From Paenibacillus sp. Soil766 (GTDB lineage: Bacteria; Bacillota; Bacilli; Paenibacillales; NBRC-103111): a DNA stretch of 64,000 bases. Positions 18,556 to 27,025 of this stretch are shown here, one piece after another. Where the stretch lies: the NCBI RefSeq assembly GCF_001428105.1, contig NZ_LMSJ01000019.1:78424-142423 (forward strand), given 5' to 3'. A program made the translations under genes and the position numbers. How positions within the stretch are numbered: the stretch's first letter is position 1; every line of letters starts with the position of its first letter. The notes below the pieces were generated by a model. The model saw only the letters and a program-made list of their open reading frames with translations. It ran no database searches and had not been told where the DNA came from.

Positions 18556-19632
18556 ATGAAGCGATGGATACAGGCGATGGGGTCGGATCAGACGCGTATG
18601 CGGAATTTAACCTACGATGAAGCTGTAGAAGCAGCTGGTGAAATGGCAAAAGGAGATTCAACAGACGCGCAATGCGCAGCTTTTCTAATGGCGTTGTGTA
18701 TGAAAGGGGAAGCAGATGACGAGTTGATGGCCTTTATTGATGTCTATCGCGGCTATTCCTTGAATTATCATACTCAGCCGAACTCGCTTAATACAATAGG
18801 TCCTACGGAAGGTAGGAAGCGATTTCCTATTACGTTGCCTGTCAGTCTGTTGCTGGCGTCAGTGGGGTTCACTCAGGTGATGCAAGGTGGTGATGCGCTT
18901 CCGTCACGACAAGGGACAACAGCACTGAGGGAGATCGTAGAAGGCTTTGGTGTTTCCTTACAGCTTTCTGTGAAGGCTTGGCAATCCATGCTATTTCATT
19001 TGCATATCGGATTTCTTCCCACAGAGCAGCTGTGTCCGCCAATTGGACGTCTGAAGCAGGTCCGAGAACAATTGGGAATCAGAACAGTTATCGATACGAT
19101 AGAGAAAGTATTGAATCCGGTGCTATCGACAAACTTAATTATCGGTGTGCAACAGCGCAAAGCCATGGAATCCCTGATACCGATTTCGATGCGTTCGGGG
19201 TTTCAACAAGCATATATTATTAGCGGGATTGATGGATCAGAGGATTTACCCCTCTATGAGAACAGTACGATCCGAATCGTGACACCCTGGGGAGATGAGT
19301 CCCGAAGTGTTGAGCCACAGAAATTTGGCTTCATGAGTACACCGTTACCCAATCTCGCGAAAGAAGATCAGATTGCGATGGTGAAACGCATTATTACAGG
19401 TGAGGAAGGGACTGAAGTCAAACGTGAACGTGACCATGTCATTTTCAATACGGGGCTAAGATTGAAATGGTTTGATAAAGTAGATAGCTATGAAGATGGC
19501 TTTCAGCTTGCCGAAGCTTTATTACAGCGGAAAGAAGCACATAAAATCATGCAGCGCTGGATCGAACAGAGTCAGTATTTGAAACTGCAAGATCTTGCTG
19601 ACAGCGATGATTCCTCTACGAAAATAGGTTGA
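18556..19632 (+). CDS. Divergent anthranilate phosphoribosyltransferase-like protein
   Basis: A 358-residue protein with the fold pattern of the glycosyltransferase family that contains TrpD and the YbiB/TrpD2 proteins: an N-terminal helical segment (LTYDEAVEAAGEMAKGDSTD...AAFLMALCMKGE) followed by an alpha/beta body. The TrpD phosphoribosyl-binding signature GTGGD is replaced by GPTEGR and the KHGNR motif by MQGGD, so catalysis as a TrpD is doubtful. No other trp genes are nearby. It has its own promoter and terminator and is probably single-gene. ATG 18556 is preferred over 18553 for spacing from GGGGGAG. The role is unknown. Confidence 0.65.
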   Translation: MKRWIQAMGSDQTRMRNLTYDEAVEAAGEMAKGDSTDAQCAAFLMALCMKGEADDELMAFIDVYRGYSLNYHTQPNSLNTIGPTEGRKRFPITLPVSLLLASVGFTQVMQGGDALPSRQGTTALREIVEGFGVSLQLSVKAWQSMLFHLHIGFLPTEQLCPPIGRLKQVREQLGIRTVIDTIEKVLNPVLSTNLIIGVQQRKAMESLIPISMRSGFQQAYIISGIDGSEDLPLYENSTIRIVTPWGDESRSVEPQKFGFMSTPLPNLAKEDQIAMVKRIITGEEGTEVKRERDHVIFNTGLRLKWFDKVDSYEDGFQLAEALLQRKEAHKIMQRWIEQSQYLKLQDLADSDDSSTKIG

Positions 19633-19682
19633 AGACCTTTCCAAAAAGCTGTGAGTAGACAGCAAATGGGGGGTCTTTTTTT
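19633..19682 (+). terminator. Terminator after the TrpD-like gene
   Basis: AGACC with flanking T-G pairs closes on GGTCT around an inner hairpin, GCTGT-ACAGC, then a long T run. Confidence 0.75.
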
Positions 19683-19794
19683 ATGGGGGTAGCGAAATTG
19701 GTAGATGTTACAGCTAAAACTTAATCAATGGATATGTTACCATTTACTAGTGTCAATATGATTCGTAAGTACAAAACGCTAGGAGGACTACAAC

Positions 19795-20775
19795 ATGAAG
19801 AAACAACTACTTGCTTTTGCCCTTATCCCATCCCTACTATTCGGTGCTGTCACAGTCCCATTCCCTAAAGCAGCTTCTGCTGCAACTACTGGTCAAGTTA
19901 TTAGCAGTGTGAGCTTCCGCCAAAGTCCGGATGAGAACTCACCGCGAATTCGTTATTTAAAAGCTGGTGAGCCTGTCTCCATTATTGAGAAAGTGAATGC
20001 CTATTGGTATCGAGTTCAAGTAACGAACGGTCAAATCGGTTATGTCTCAACGAGTTCGAAGTACATAAAAGCAAACAGTCAAACTACGTCACCTGCAACG
20101 GGGACAGGACGTATCGTCGCCAGCGTGAGCTTCCGCACCGCTGCAAATGTGAGTGCAACGCGCATCCGTTATCTGAAGACAGGAGAGACCGTTGAAATCC
20201 TGCAGAAAGTAAATGCTTATTGGTATAAAGTTAAAGCATCAGATGGTCGTGAAGGATACATAAGCACAAGTCCTACTTACATATCAACATCAGGTGCAAG
20301 CACGTCTCCTGAGTCAAATACAGGCGGGACAACAAGCGAAAAGATTCAAAAGGTGATAGCAGCAGGCAAGAAATACTTAGGAACACCATATGAATATGGA
20401 TCCAGTCGTGATAACACGTCTACGTTTGATTGTTCTGATTTCGTACGTCAAGCATTCTTGGACGGAATTGGACTGAAATTACCTTCCGATTCTAGAGGGC
20501 AAGGCGAGTATGTGAAGTCGCTCGGACACCACGTCACGGACTGGCATAACCTCAAAGTTGGCGATCTGATGTTCTTTATGTCATATAAAGGGACGGCGCA
20601 ATCCAACTATGCAGGGATTAATAAGTCCGCACAAACGATTACCCATGTGGCTATTTATTTAGGCAATGGTCAAATACTTTCGACTTATTCCAAAGAAAGT
20701 GGCGGCGTGCGGATTGATTCCATCGCAAATCGGCATTGGGAATATCGTTTTCTATATGGAGGCAGTGCTCTATAA
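19795..20775 (+). CDS. Secreted NlpC/P60 endopeptidase with two SH3 domains
   Basis: Exported cell-wall hydrolase, 326 residues. Signal peptide (1-30, ending ASA), two bacterial SH3 repeats (about 33-83 and 102-162; both end in a GYVSTS- or GYISTS-like strand) that bind wall peptide, a Ser/Thr linker and a C-terminal NlpC/P60 domain (about 180-326). The catalytic cysteine is in TFDCSDFVRQAF and the histidine in ITHVAIYLGNG. The expected activity is cleavage of D-gamma-glutamyl bonds in stem peptides. The ribosome binding site AGGAGGA is strong. It stands alone between terminators. Confidence 0.92.
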   Translation: MKKQLLAFALIPSLLFGAVTVPFPKAASAATTGQVISSVSFRQSPDENSPRIRYLKAGEPVSIIEKVNAYWYRVQVTNGQIGYVSTSSKYIKANSQTTSPATGTGRIVASVSFRTAANVSATRIRYLKTGETVEILQKVNAYWYKVKASDGREGYISTSPTYISTSGASTSPESNTGGTTSEKIQKVIAAGKKYLGTPYEYGSSRDNTSTFDCSDFVRQAFLDGIGLKLPSDSRGQGEYVKSLGHHVTDWHNLKVGDLMFFMSYKGTAQSNYAGINKSAQTITHVAIYLGNGQILSTYSKESGGVRIDSIANRHWEYRFLYGGSAL

Positions 20776-21026
20776 GAGACAGTCGATTAATAAATCGAGC
20801 CTTAATACGCCTATAGCTTAATGAATTTTTGTGAAAATGACCGATTTCGGAGACGGTTGTCTCCCCTTGCAGTAATGCGGTCACATCTAATTCCTTGTCA
20901 TAAAGCGATACGTCATCTGGAGTTTCAGAAGTTCAGAAGTTCCCGGTTGTTTCTCTATATTTCAAATGTTTGTTTAAGGGATTCAAGATAAAGAGTTTAT
21001 CTACAGTCTCTATAAGGGGACTAATT
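20776..21026. other. Intergenic region without a visible gene
   Basis: No open frame with a ribosome binding site. It contains small hairpins (TCGATT-AATA-AATCGA at 20783-20798 and GGAGAC-GGTT-GTCTCC at 20849-20864) and a short TTCAGAAG doublet near 20933. No T run follows the hairpins, so a terminator for the NlpC gene is not clear. Confidence 0.5.
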
Positions 21027-21065
21027 AAAAAGAGCAGGCAACGAGAAATCGTTGTCTGCTCTTTT
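21027..21065. terminator. Strong terminator serving the Nudix gene
   Basis: AAAGAGCAGGCAACGA pairs with TCGTTGTCTGCTCTTT around GAAA, with T runs on both strands. Confidence 0.85.
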
Positions 21066-21082
21066 CCAAGTCATGGGTTGGA

Positions 21083-21592
21083 TTATATTTGCATCGGGTC
21101 CAATAAGGGGTTCCAATGTATTGTAGGTATGTCTGTCCCTGGTTGAATCCCTGCAGAGCCTATCCATGGATGGGAAGTCCGGCCTACGCTGAAATAATGT
21201 TGGAGTAAACTGCGGAAAATATAGGGCATCGGGCGATCTAGGACGGCTGCTCTGTGAATCCAATGAAGATCACCTTCCGAGGTAATGATTCGTGGATTCA
21301 CATCCGTTTTACCGACATAGAAAAACTGTTGGCGTATTTCTTGTCCGTTCAGTCGAATTAAGACATATTGTAGATGCAAATCTTGAATCTCATCTTGCTC
21401 AATGCCGGTTTCTTCCCAAACTTCACGAAAGCAAGCCGTTCTTGGTTGGCTAATTTCATGTGGTTCGAGATGACCACCTATTGCCGCCCATAGGCCGGGG
21501 GAGAGAGTGCGATTTAGCGCACGTTTCATCATGAGAAGCTCATCCTGTTTGTTCCATAAAAGTGCAGTAGACATCATTCGTAAAGTATTCAT
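21083..21592 (-). CDS. Nudix hydrolase
   Basis: A 169-residue Nudix-fold hydrolase; the substrate is not predictable from the sequence. The Nudix box is present as GGHLEPHE...REVWEETGIE. The gap between the first Glu and the RE pair is nine residues instead of the usual seven. The start ATG has a GGGAGGGG ribosome binding site, read on the minus strand at 21601-21607. It is transcribed opposite to its neighbours and sits between the NlpC gene and the amino-acid operon. Confidence 0.85.
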   Translation of the reverse strand: MNTLRMMSTALLWNKQDELLMMKRALNRTLSPGLWAAIGGHLEPHEISQPRTACFREVWEETGIEQDEIQDLHLQYVLIRLNGQEIRQQFFYVGKTDVNPRIITSEGDLHWIHRAAVLDRPMPYIFRSLLQHYFSVGRTSHPWIGSAGIQPGTDIPTIHWNPLLDPMQI

Positions 21593-21683
21593 CGAGAGAT
21601 CCCCTCCCTTCGTAAGTTCCGTTTCAGCTTATCATAGAAAGGGAAGGGGCTGCAAAGGCAGATGCTTGGATGCATTTTGCCTA

Positions 21684-21712
21684 TTGCTTCACGAGGCATG
21701 TTTCGATATAAT
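21684..21712 (+). promoter_or_regulatory. Promoter of the pheB-hom-thrB-pheA operon
   Basis: TTGCTT (21684-21689), 17 bases, TATAAT (21707-21712). Confidence 0.7.
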
Positions 21713-21759
21713 GTCCACTATAGAGAAACATTAGTCTTTTTGGAGAGGACGGTAGTTAG

Positions 21760-22242
21760 GTGCCGGAGAGCAAAGAGTTTCTTCCAACCATGAAGCACAT
21801 CGGACCTGAGAGGTACTACTTAGTCCGTGAGGACATTCTTCCAGAAGGTGTTCTGAAGACAGCGCAGGCCAAGGAGTTACTTGCACGGGGTGAAGTGAAG
21901 ACGATTCACGACGCTGTCGAACAAGTTGGGTTGAGCAGAAGCGCCTTCTATAAATATAAAGATGGCATTCATCCACTTAGCAAGCTAGAACGCGAACGTA
22001 TCATTACGATTTCAATGGATTTGGAGCATAGGTCCGGGATATTGTCCCGCGTACTTGCACTCATCGCCAATTTGGACGGCAATGTATTGACCATCCACCA
22101 AACGATTCCATTACAAGGTATGGCGAATGTCGTTATATCCTTAGAAATTTCATCCATGGGCGAGGAGATCCGGGAAATTGTGGATCGCCTAGGGGCGCAA
22201 GACGGCGTCAAGCGTGCTATGGTCATCGGTCAAGGCAGTTAA
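21760..22242 (+). CDS. pheB: ACT-domain protein PheB
   Basis: UPF0735/PheB family, 160 residues: an N-terminal helix-turn-helix-like segment (IHDAVEQVGLSRSAFYKYKDGI) and a C-terminal ACT domain (about 78-158; DLEHRSGILSRVLALIANLDGNVLTI). In Bacillus it lies next to pheA, but its biochemical role has not been settled; an amino-acid-responsive regulatory role is inferred. GTG start with GGAGAGGAC about 9 bases upstream. Confidence 0.88.
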   Translation: MPESKEFLPTMKHIGPERYYLVREDILPEGVLKTAQAKELLARGEVKTIHDAVEQVGLSRSAFYKYKDGIHPLSKLERERIITISMDLEHRSGILSRVLALIANLDGNVLTIHQTIPLQGMANVVISLEISSMGEEIREIVDRLGAQDGVKRAMVIGQGS

Positions 22243-22271
22243 GAGAAGCATACAATTCAGGAGGTAATGAA

Positions 22272-23558
22272 ATGAAACCCATCAAGGTTGGTTTACTAGG
22301 ATTAGGTACTGTAGGAACAGGTGTAGTGCGTATTGTTGAAGGTCATCAAGAGGATTTGCAGCGTCAAACAGGTTCAGTTATTGAAATTGCCAAAATCCTT
22401 GTACAAGATAAGTCCAAGCATCGTAACATTTCGGTTGATGCAGATAAGCTGACAGAGAACGTCTGGGACGTAATTGGCGATAGTGACATCGATATCGTTG
22501 TTGAAGTGATGGGTGGCATTGAAGCAACGAAAGCCCACATTCTAACAGCACTTGGGAACGGCAAGCACATCATTACAGCTAATAAGGATCTAATGGCGAT
22601 GCATGGGGCTGAAATTTTGGCCAAAGCCGCAGAGAATAATTGCGACGTCTTCTATGAAGCGAGTGTTGCAGGCGGGATTCCGATCATACGTGCACTTGTT
22701 GAAGGCTTCTCCTCCGATCGCATCACGAAGATCATGGGGATTGTGAACGGCACGACGAACTACATTTTAACTAAAATGAGTCAAGAAGGCGCTGCTTATG
22801 CCGACGTGTTGAAAGAAGCACAGGAATTAGGCTATGCAGAAGCGGACCCTACTTCCGATGTTGAGGGCCTAGATGCGGCTCGCAAAATGACAATCTTATC
22901 GACACTTGGTTTTCATGCCAATGTTGCTTTGAGCGATGTGGAAGCGAAAGGTATTTCCAAAGTAACGAAGGAAGATATCCAGTACGGTAAAAAGTTAGGC
23001 TATGAAGTGAAATTACTGGGTATTGCTGAGAATCATGATGGCCATATCTCCGTCAGCGTCCAACCGACGATGGTCAAAAACTCGCATCCGCTTGCTTCCG
23101 TAAATGGTGTCTTCAATGCCGTTTATGTGACGGGTGAAGCAGTTGGTGAAACAATGTTCTACGGTGCGGGTGCAGGTGAGCTTCCTACCGCAACGTCCGT
23201 TGTAGCCGATCTAGTGGCGGTTGTGCGTAATTTGAAATTAGGTATTAATGGACGTACGGTACAAGCTCCTTACAAAGAGAAGAAGCTTAAAACGGATGAA
23301 CAAATCGCTTCCAAAAACTTTATCTTACTTCATGTTGAAGACAAAGCAGGCGTGCTTGCCCAAATTACACAAATTTTCGCAGAGCATGAAGTTAGCTTGG
23401 AATCGGTCTTCCAACATCCGAATAAGTCGAACCCGAAAGCGGAAATCATCATTATTACCCATGACGCTAATCAAGCGAGCATGAAAAATGTATTGAATCA
23501 ATTCGAATCCATGGATGTTATCCATGCGATTAAGAGCGTGTATCGTGTAGAAGGCTAG
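22272..23558 (+). CDS. hom: Homoserine dehydrogenase
   Basis: NAD(P)-dependent reduction of aspartate semialdehyde to homoserine, the branch to threonine and methionine. Of 428 residues, the Rossmann motif GLLGLGTVGTGVV is at 8-20, TANKDLMAMHG and the GTTNYIL catalytic region lie in the middle, and a C-terminal ACT domain (about 350-426; VEDKAGVLAQITQIFAEHEVSLESV) provides feedback control. The ribosome binding site AGGAGG is strong. Confidence 0.97.
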   Translation: MKPIKVGLLGLGTVGTGVVRIVEGHQEDLQRQTGSVIEIAKILVQDKSKHRNISVDADKLTENVWDVIGDSDIDIVVEVMGGIEATKAHILTALGNGKHIITANKDLMAMHGAEILAKAAENNCDVFYEASVAGGIPIIRALVEGFSSDRITKIMGIVNGTTNYILTKMSQEGAAYADVLKEAQELGYAEADPTSDVEGLDAARKMTILSTLGFHANVALSDVEAKGISKVTKEDIQYGKKLGYEVKLLGIAENHDGHISVSVQPTMVKNSHPLASVNGVFNAVYVTGEAVGETMFYGAGAGELPTATSVVADLVAVVRNLKLGINGRTVQAPYKEKKLKTDEQIASKNFILLHVEDKAGVLAQITQIFAEHEVSLESVFQHPNKSNPKAEIIIITHDANQASMKNVLNQFESMDVIHAIKSVYRVEG

Positions 23559-23566
23559 AAATCGGT

Positions 23567-23594
23567 AACGCACTCGTCCTAGGAAGAGTGCGTT
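23567..23594. repeat. Hairpin between hom and thrB
   Basis: AACGCACTC (23567-23575) and GAGTGCGTT (23586-23594) form a perfect 9-bp stem. The following bases are only moderately T-rich, so it may be a weak terminator or an mRNA processing or stability hairpin within the operon. Confidence 0.55.
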
Positions 23595-23632
23595 AGATGT
23601 TTATTTTGAGTGAAGAGAGGCGCAATTTCGAA

Positions 23633-24610
23633 ATGAGCTACAAGACAGAACAAAAGGTAAGGGTGAAAGTACCGGCAAGCACAGCGAATCTAGGTCCTGG
23701 CTTTGACTCCTTGGGGATGGCCTTGAATTTATATGCTTGGATTGATATGGCGATCTCTGATCAGACAAGAATTCAATTGATCGGCGATCAGATGAGTGGA
23801 ATACCTACGGATAAATCGAATTTAATCTATAAAGTAGCTCAAATGGTGTTTGATAAAGCTGGCGTTGCACATCCAGAGCTTGAGATTTCTATGTATAGTG
23901 AAATTCCACTTACGCGTGGTTTAGGAAGCAGTGCTTCGGCAATCGTAGGGGCGCTTGCAGGTGCGAATGCGCTTATTGGGAATCGGTTCTCGACCTATGA
24001 GTTGTTCCAAATTGCTTCGCGTCTGGAGAAGCACCCTGATAATGTGGGAGCAAGCCTTTATGGCGGAATTGTCGTTGCGTTCTGGGATGAAGTAAGAGCA
24101 GAATCCATACGGATTGAGCCTGATATCAATTTGGAGGTACTGGTGGCGATACCAGCTTTTCAGCTATCGACCGAGAAGGCGAGAGGCGTTATGCCGCAGC
24201 AAGTAACTATGAAGGATGCGGTATTCAATCTGAGTCACTCCTCATTACTAGTTGCTGCCCTAAGCACGGGGAACTTAGAGATGATTCGTCTTGCGATGAA
24301 GGACAGATTGCATCAGCCCTATCGCGCGGCACTTATCCCTGGGATGCAGACGCTTTTGCATGAATGTGAAGATCATGGCGCGCTTGGTGTTGCTTTGAGC
24401 GGAGCAGGACCAACCATGCTAGCGCTTGTCGATGCACGCAGTGAGAAGAAGACGGAGCTAGAGAAGTTTCTCCAAGGCACGTTGGCGAAGGAGGGCATAG
24501 AAGCCCAGCTTCTATGGCTGAAGCCAAGCCAAGAAGGTGTGACTACGACAGTCCTTCAAATGGGAGATGATAGTCTTCTTTCCTTGGTGGAAAATGAGGT
24601 GCTGGCATGA
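23633..24610 (+). CDS. thrB: Homoserine kinase
   Basis: GHMP-family kinase that phosphorylates homoserine for threonine synthesis; about 325 residues. The substrate-binding start VPASTANLGPGFDSLGMAL and the phosphate loop PLTRGLGSSASAIVGAL are clear. ATG 23633 is the family-consistent start; the open frame reaches 23597, inside the flank of the upstream hairpin. The stop overlaps the pheA start (ATGA). No thrC is present in this window. Confidence 0.95.
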   Translation: MSYKTEQKVRVKVPASTANLGPGFDSLGMALNLYAWIDMAISDQTRIQLIGDQMSGIPTDKSNLIYKVAQMVFDKAGVAHPELEISMYSEIPLTRGLGSSASAIVGALAGANALIGNRFSTYELFQIASRLEKHPDNVGASLYGGIVVAFWDEVRAESIRIEPDINLEVLVAIPAFQLSTEKARGVMPQQVTMKDAVFNLSHSSLLVAALSTGNLEMIRLAMKDRLHQPYRAALIPGMQTLLHECEDHGALGVALSGAGPTMLALVDARSEKKTELEKFLQGTLAKEGIEAQLLWLKPSQEGVTTTVLQMGDDSLLSLVENEVLA

Positions 24611-25479
24611 AGCGAGTTGCGATTCTTGGACCCAGTACATTCTCGGAAGAAGCTACACGTCACTTTCTAGGTGAGAATTTTACGTATGTCTCGTATAAGC
24701 TGATCTCTGAAGTTTTCAATGCAACGGCATCGGGTGAAACCGATTTAAGTGTCATTCCAATTGAGAATACGCTAGAAGGCTCTGTACATCTCCACGTGGA
24801 TTGGCTCGTTCATGAAGTCGATCTTCCGATTCGTGCGGAATGGGTATTTCCGATTGATATGAATTTGATTGGTTACCCGAATCCTGATGCAGAAGTTGAT
24901 GAATTGAATTTGAATCCCTATCGTCATATTCGCAAGGTGCTGTCTCATCAAGTTGTACCTGCGCAATGCAACCAATTTATGAAGCGATATTTGGGTGAGG
25001 CCGAGTTTGAGCAAGTAAGCTCTACGGCGGAGGGAGTCCGTATCGTTTCTACGCTTCAGGACCCAACGGTCGCTGCGATTGGGACGGCCATTGCTTCGAC
25101 GAACTATGGTGTGCCTATGTTGCAACGTGAGATTCAAGATCACAAGGATAACATGACTCGCTTCTTGCTTGTTGGGAAAGAAGCATCGGAATTGATGCCG
25201 TCAGAGGATATGAAGACGACGATTCTGGTTACACTGCCAGAGGATTATCCGGGTGCCCTGCACCAAGTACTATCGGCTTTTGCATGGCGGCGAATTAACC
25301 TTTCGAAGATTGAATCGAAACCGACGAAGAAGAAGCTTGGCAATTATTATTTCTATATCGATATTGCGGGTACGATGGACTCTGTTCTTCTGCCTTCTGC
25401 CATTCAAGAGATCGAAGCTATAGGATGTCAGGTTCGAATTTTGGGCTGCTATCCAAGCTATCCGTTTATTGGATCTTAG
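24607..25479 (+). CDS. pheA: Prephenate dehydratase
   Basis: Converts prephenate to phenylpyruvate in phenylalanine synthesis, 290 residues. The catalytic domain (1-185) starts VAILGPSTFSEEA and has the FLLVG-type end; the ACT domain (about 198-282) contains the ESKPTKK Phe-binding motif. Translationally coupled to thrB by a 4-base overlap. Confidence 0.96.
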   Translation: MKRVAILGPSTFSEEATRHFLGENFTYVSYKLISEVFNATASGETDLSVIPIENTLEGSVHLHVDWLVHEVDLPIRAEWVFPIDMNLIGYPNPDAEVDELNLNPYRHIRKVLSHQVVPAQCNQFMKRYLGEAEFEQVSSTAEGVRIVSTLQDPTVAAIGTAIASTNYGVPMLQREIQDHKDNMTRFLLVGKEASELMPSEDMKTTILVTLPEDYPGALHQVLSAFAWRRINLSKIESKPTKKKLGNYYFYIDIAGTMDSVLLPSAIQEIEAIGCQVRILGCYPSYPFIGS

Positions 25480-25483
25480 GGAA

Positions 25484-25518
25484 AATCCCTTGCGTTTATG
25501 ACGCGAGGGATTTTTTTT
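25484..25518 (+). terminator. Terminator after pheA
   Basis: AATCCCTTGCGT pairs with ACGCGAGGGATT (one T-G pair), followed by a run of T. Confidence 0.9.
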
Positions 25519-25631
25519 GTGCGACAGGGGCAAAAGCCTAGGATCGTGCATAAACTGTAATATCATGAGTATGAATAAGCGAATGCTGACGCGGCCAAGT
25601 TGATGACAATTGGAAGAGAAACGCGAAGGAG

Positions 25632-25672
25632 ATGCTTACGAAGTCAGTTTTCTAAAGAAAACTTTAAGGAGG
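25632..25672 (+). promoter_or_regulatory. Leader hairpin element, copy 1 (before the LysM gene)
   Basis: ATGCTTACGAAGTC is followed by the hairpin AGTTTTCT-AA-AGAAAACT (25646-25663) and then TTAAGGAGG, so the stem ends three bases before the Shine-Dalgarno sequence. A closely similar block precedes comN at 41655-41697. The function is unknown; see findings. Confidence 0.7.
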
Positions 25673-25679
25673 TAGGGTT

Positions 25680-26954
25680 TTGAAAATCCATATTGTCAAA
25701 AAAGGCGATACCCTGTACGAGCTCGCAAAAAAATACAACACCCCCCTAGACCAGATTATTGCGCTTAATCCGCAAATAGCTGATCCAAATCAGATTGAGA
25801 TTGGGATGAAAGTGAAAATTCCATCTGCAGTTAAACCAGTCGAACCACCTGCATCTGATTTTGTTTATAAGCATGTTGTTCAGCAAGGTGACAGTCTATG
25901 GAAGCTGGGAAAAGCCTGGGATGTGCCATTGCAAGCGATGATTAAAGCTAATGCGCACCTAAAGAATCCGAATGTACTTATGACGGGTGATATTGTTTTT
26001 GTCCCCAAAATGCAGCATGGACATACGCATGGTAATCAGCACTCGACGCATCACACGCACCACAATACCTCCAAACTCAGCACAGAGCCGTTTGCTCCCG
26101 TGCCAACGCCGCAGCCAATGCCGCCAACAGATGCGTATCAACAGCCTATTATTGCGAGCCCACAACAACCAGTCGTTGAAGCACCTCCGTTATCTACGGG
26201 GGAAACAGTTCCTGCCGTGCCACAAGTAATGCAGCCCGCGCCGGTGATTCCAGCTCCAGTCATGGAAGATCAAGGACTCCATCAACCCTATGGGCAAGCG
26301 GTACATCCGTTCCAGCAGTTTCATATTACAGCGACAGAAGTCTTTGCTTACCCTGAGCAGCAGCATGAGGCAATGACGCTTCCTGCGTATCCTTCGTACC
26401 CTCCGTATCAGGAAGAGCCTTGTGAGCAGCTTCCGACGATGGCAGCACCTGTTACTGTAGTCGATGAAGGATGCGGGTGTGGCGGACCGCCATTACATGA
26501 GCAACCGTGGATGAACTATCCAACCCACTACGCGAATGTTCCTATGGGGAACCCGTGGGATAACGCGTCACAAGAGATGCCTGCAATGCCAGCCTTTTAT
26601 CCGCCTCCGATGCCGTATGATCATCCAATGGCGCAACAGTATGCGTTTCAACATGATCCCTATGGTATTCCTTATGCAGGTGCAGGTCAGCATGCTCCCT
26701 ATGAAGAATCATCTTTGTTACCGCAAGTTCATACCCATGAACTGAAGAAAGTTACGGATACGGTAGCGGAAATCGACATTGATATTCGCGACGACAAGCA
26801 TAAATCAGCTAAACCCAAGACAAGTGGAAGCCGTACCACACGAAAAGTGAAATTATCAGGAGCTTCAGCGTTGAGTGCGTTCTTACAGCAGCAAGAGCGG
26901 GGCATAGAGAAGCGGGAACCGAGCAAACCGAACAGCCCGTGGATTAATTTCTAA
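25680..26954 (+). CDS. safA: LysM spore-coat assembly-type protein, SafA-like
   Basis: A 424-residue protein with two LysM domains (about residues 2-47 and 63-109), then a His-rich stretch (HGHTHGNQHSTHHTHH), a long Pro/Gln/Met/Tyr-rich region, a DEGCGCGG cysteine cluster and a basic C-terminal tail. One or more LysM domains plus a low-complexity coat-like tail, and the nearby bofC-ruv genes, match SafA, which organises spore coat at the cortex. SafA has one LysM, so the double domain makes orthology likely but not proven. TTG start with AAGGAGGT at a spacing of about 6, preceded by the leader hairpin element. Confidence 0.75.
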   Translation: MKIHIVKKGDTLYELAKKYNTPLDQIIALNPQIADPNQIEIGMKVKIPSAVKPVEPPASDFVYKHVVQQGDSLWKLGKAWDVPLQAMIKANAHLKNPNVLMTGDIVFVPKMQHGHTHGNQHSTHHTHHNTSKLSTEPFAPVPTPQPMPPTDAYQQPIIASPQQPVVEAPPLSTGETVPAVPQVMQPAPVIPAPVMEDQGLHQPYGQAVHPFQQFHITATEVFAYPEQQHEAMTLPAYPSYPPYQEEPCEQLPTMAAPVTVVDEGCGCGGPPLHEQPWMNYPTHYANVPMGNPWDNASQEMPAMPAFYPPPMPYDHPMAQQYAFQHDPYGIPYAGAGQHAPYEESSLLPQVHTHELKKVTDTVAEIDIDIRDDKHKSAKPKTSGSRTTRKVKLSGASALSAFLQQQERGIEKREPSKPNSPWINF

Positions 26955-26963
26955 ATTTCAAAC

Positions 26964-27010
26964 AAAAAAGCCTCAAATCACGATCTAACTCGTGGTTTGA
27001 GGCTTTTTTC
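26964..27010. terminator. Bidirectional terminator
   Basis: AAAAAAGCCTCAAATCACGA pairs (with one T-G) with a TCGTGGTTTGAGGC stretch plus T run; it serves the LysM gene (+) and the sigma-factor gene (-). Confidence 0.9.
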
Positions 27011-27025
27011 TATTCTGCATGGAAA

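Noticed and set aside
20651..20884. 77-codon minus-strand frame after the NlpC gene
   Set aside because: Overlaps the NlpC/P60 catalytic domain in antisense, with no ribosome binding site or family features.
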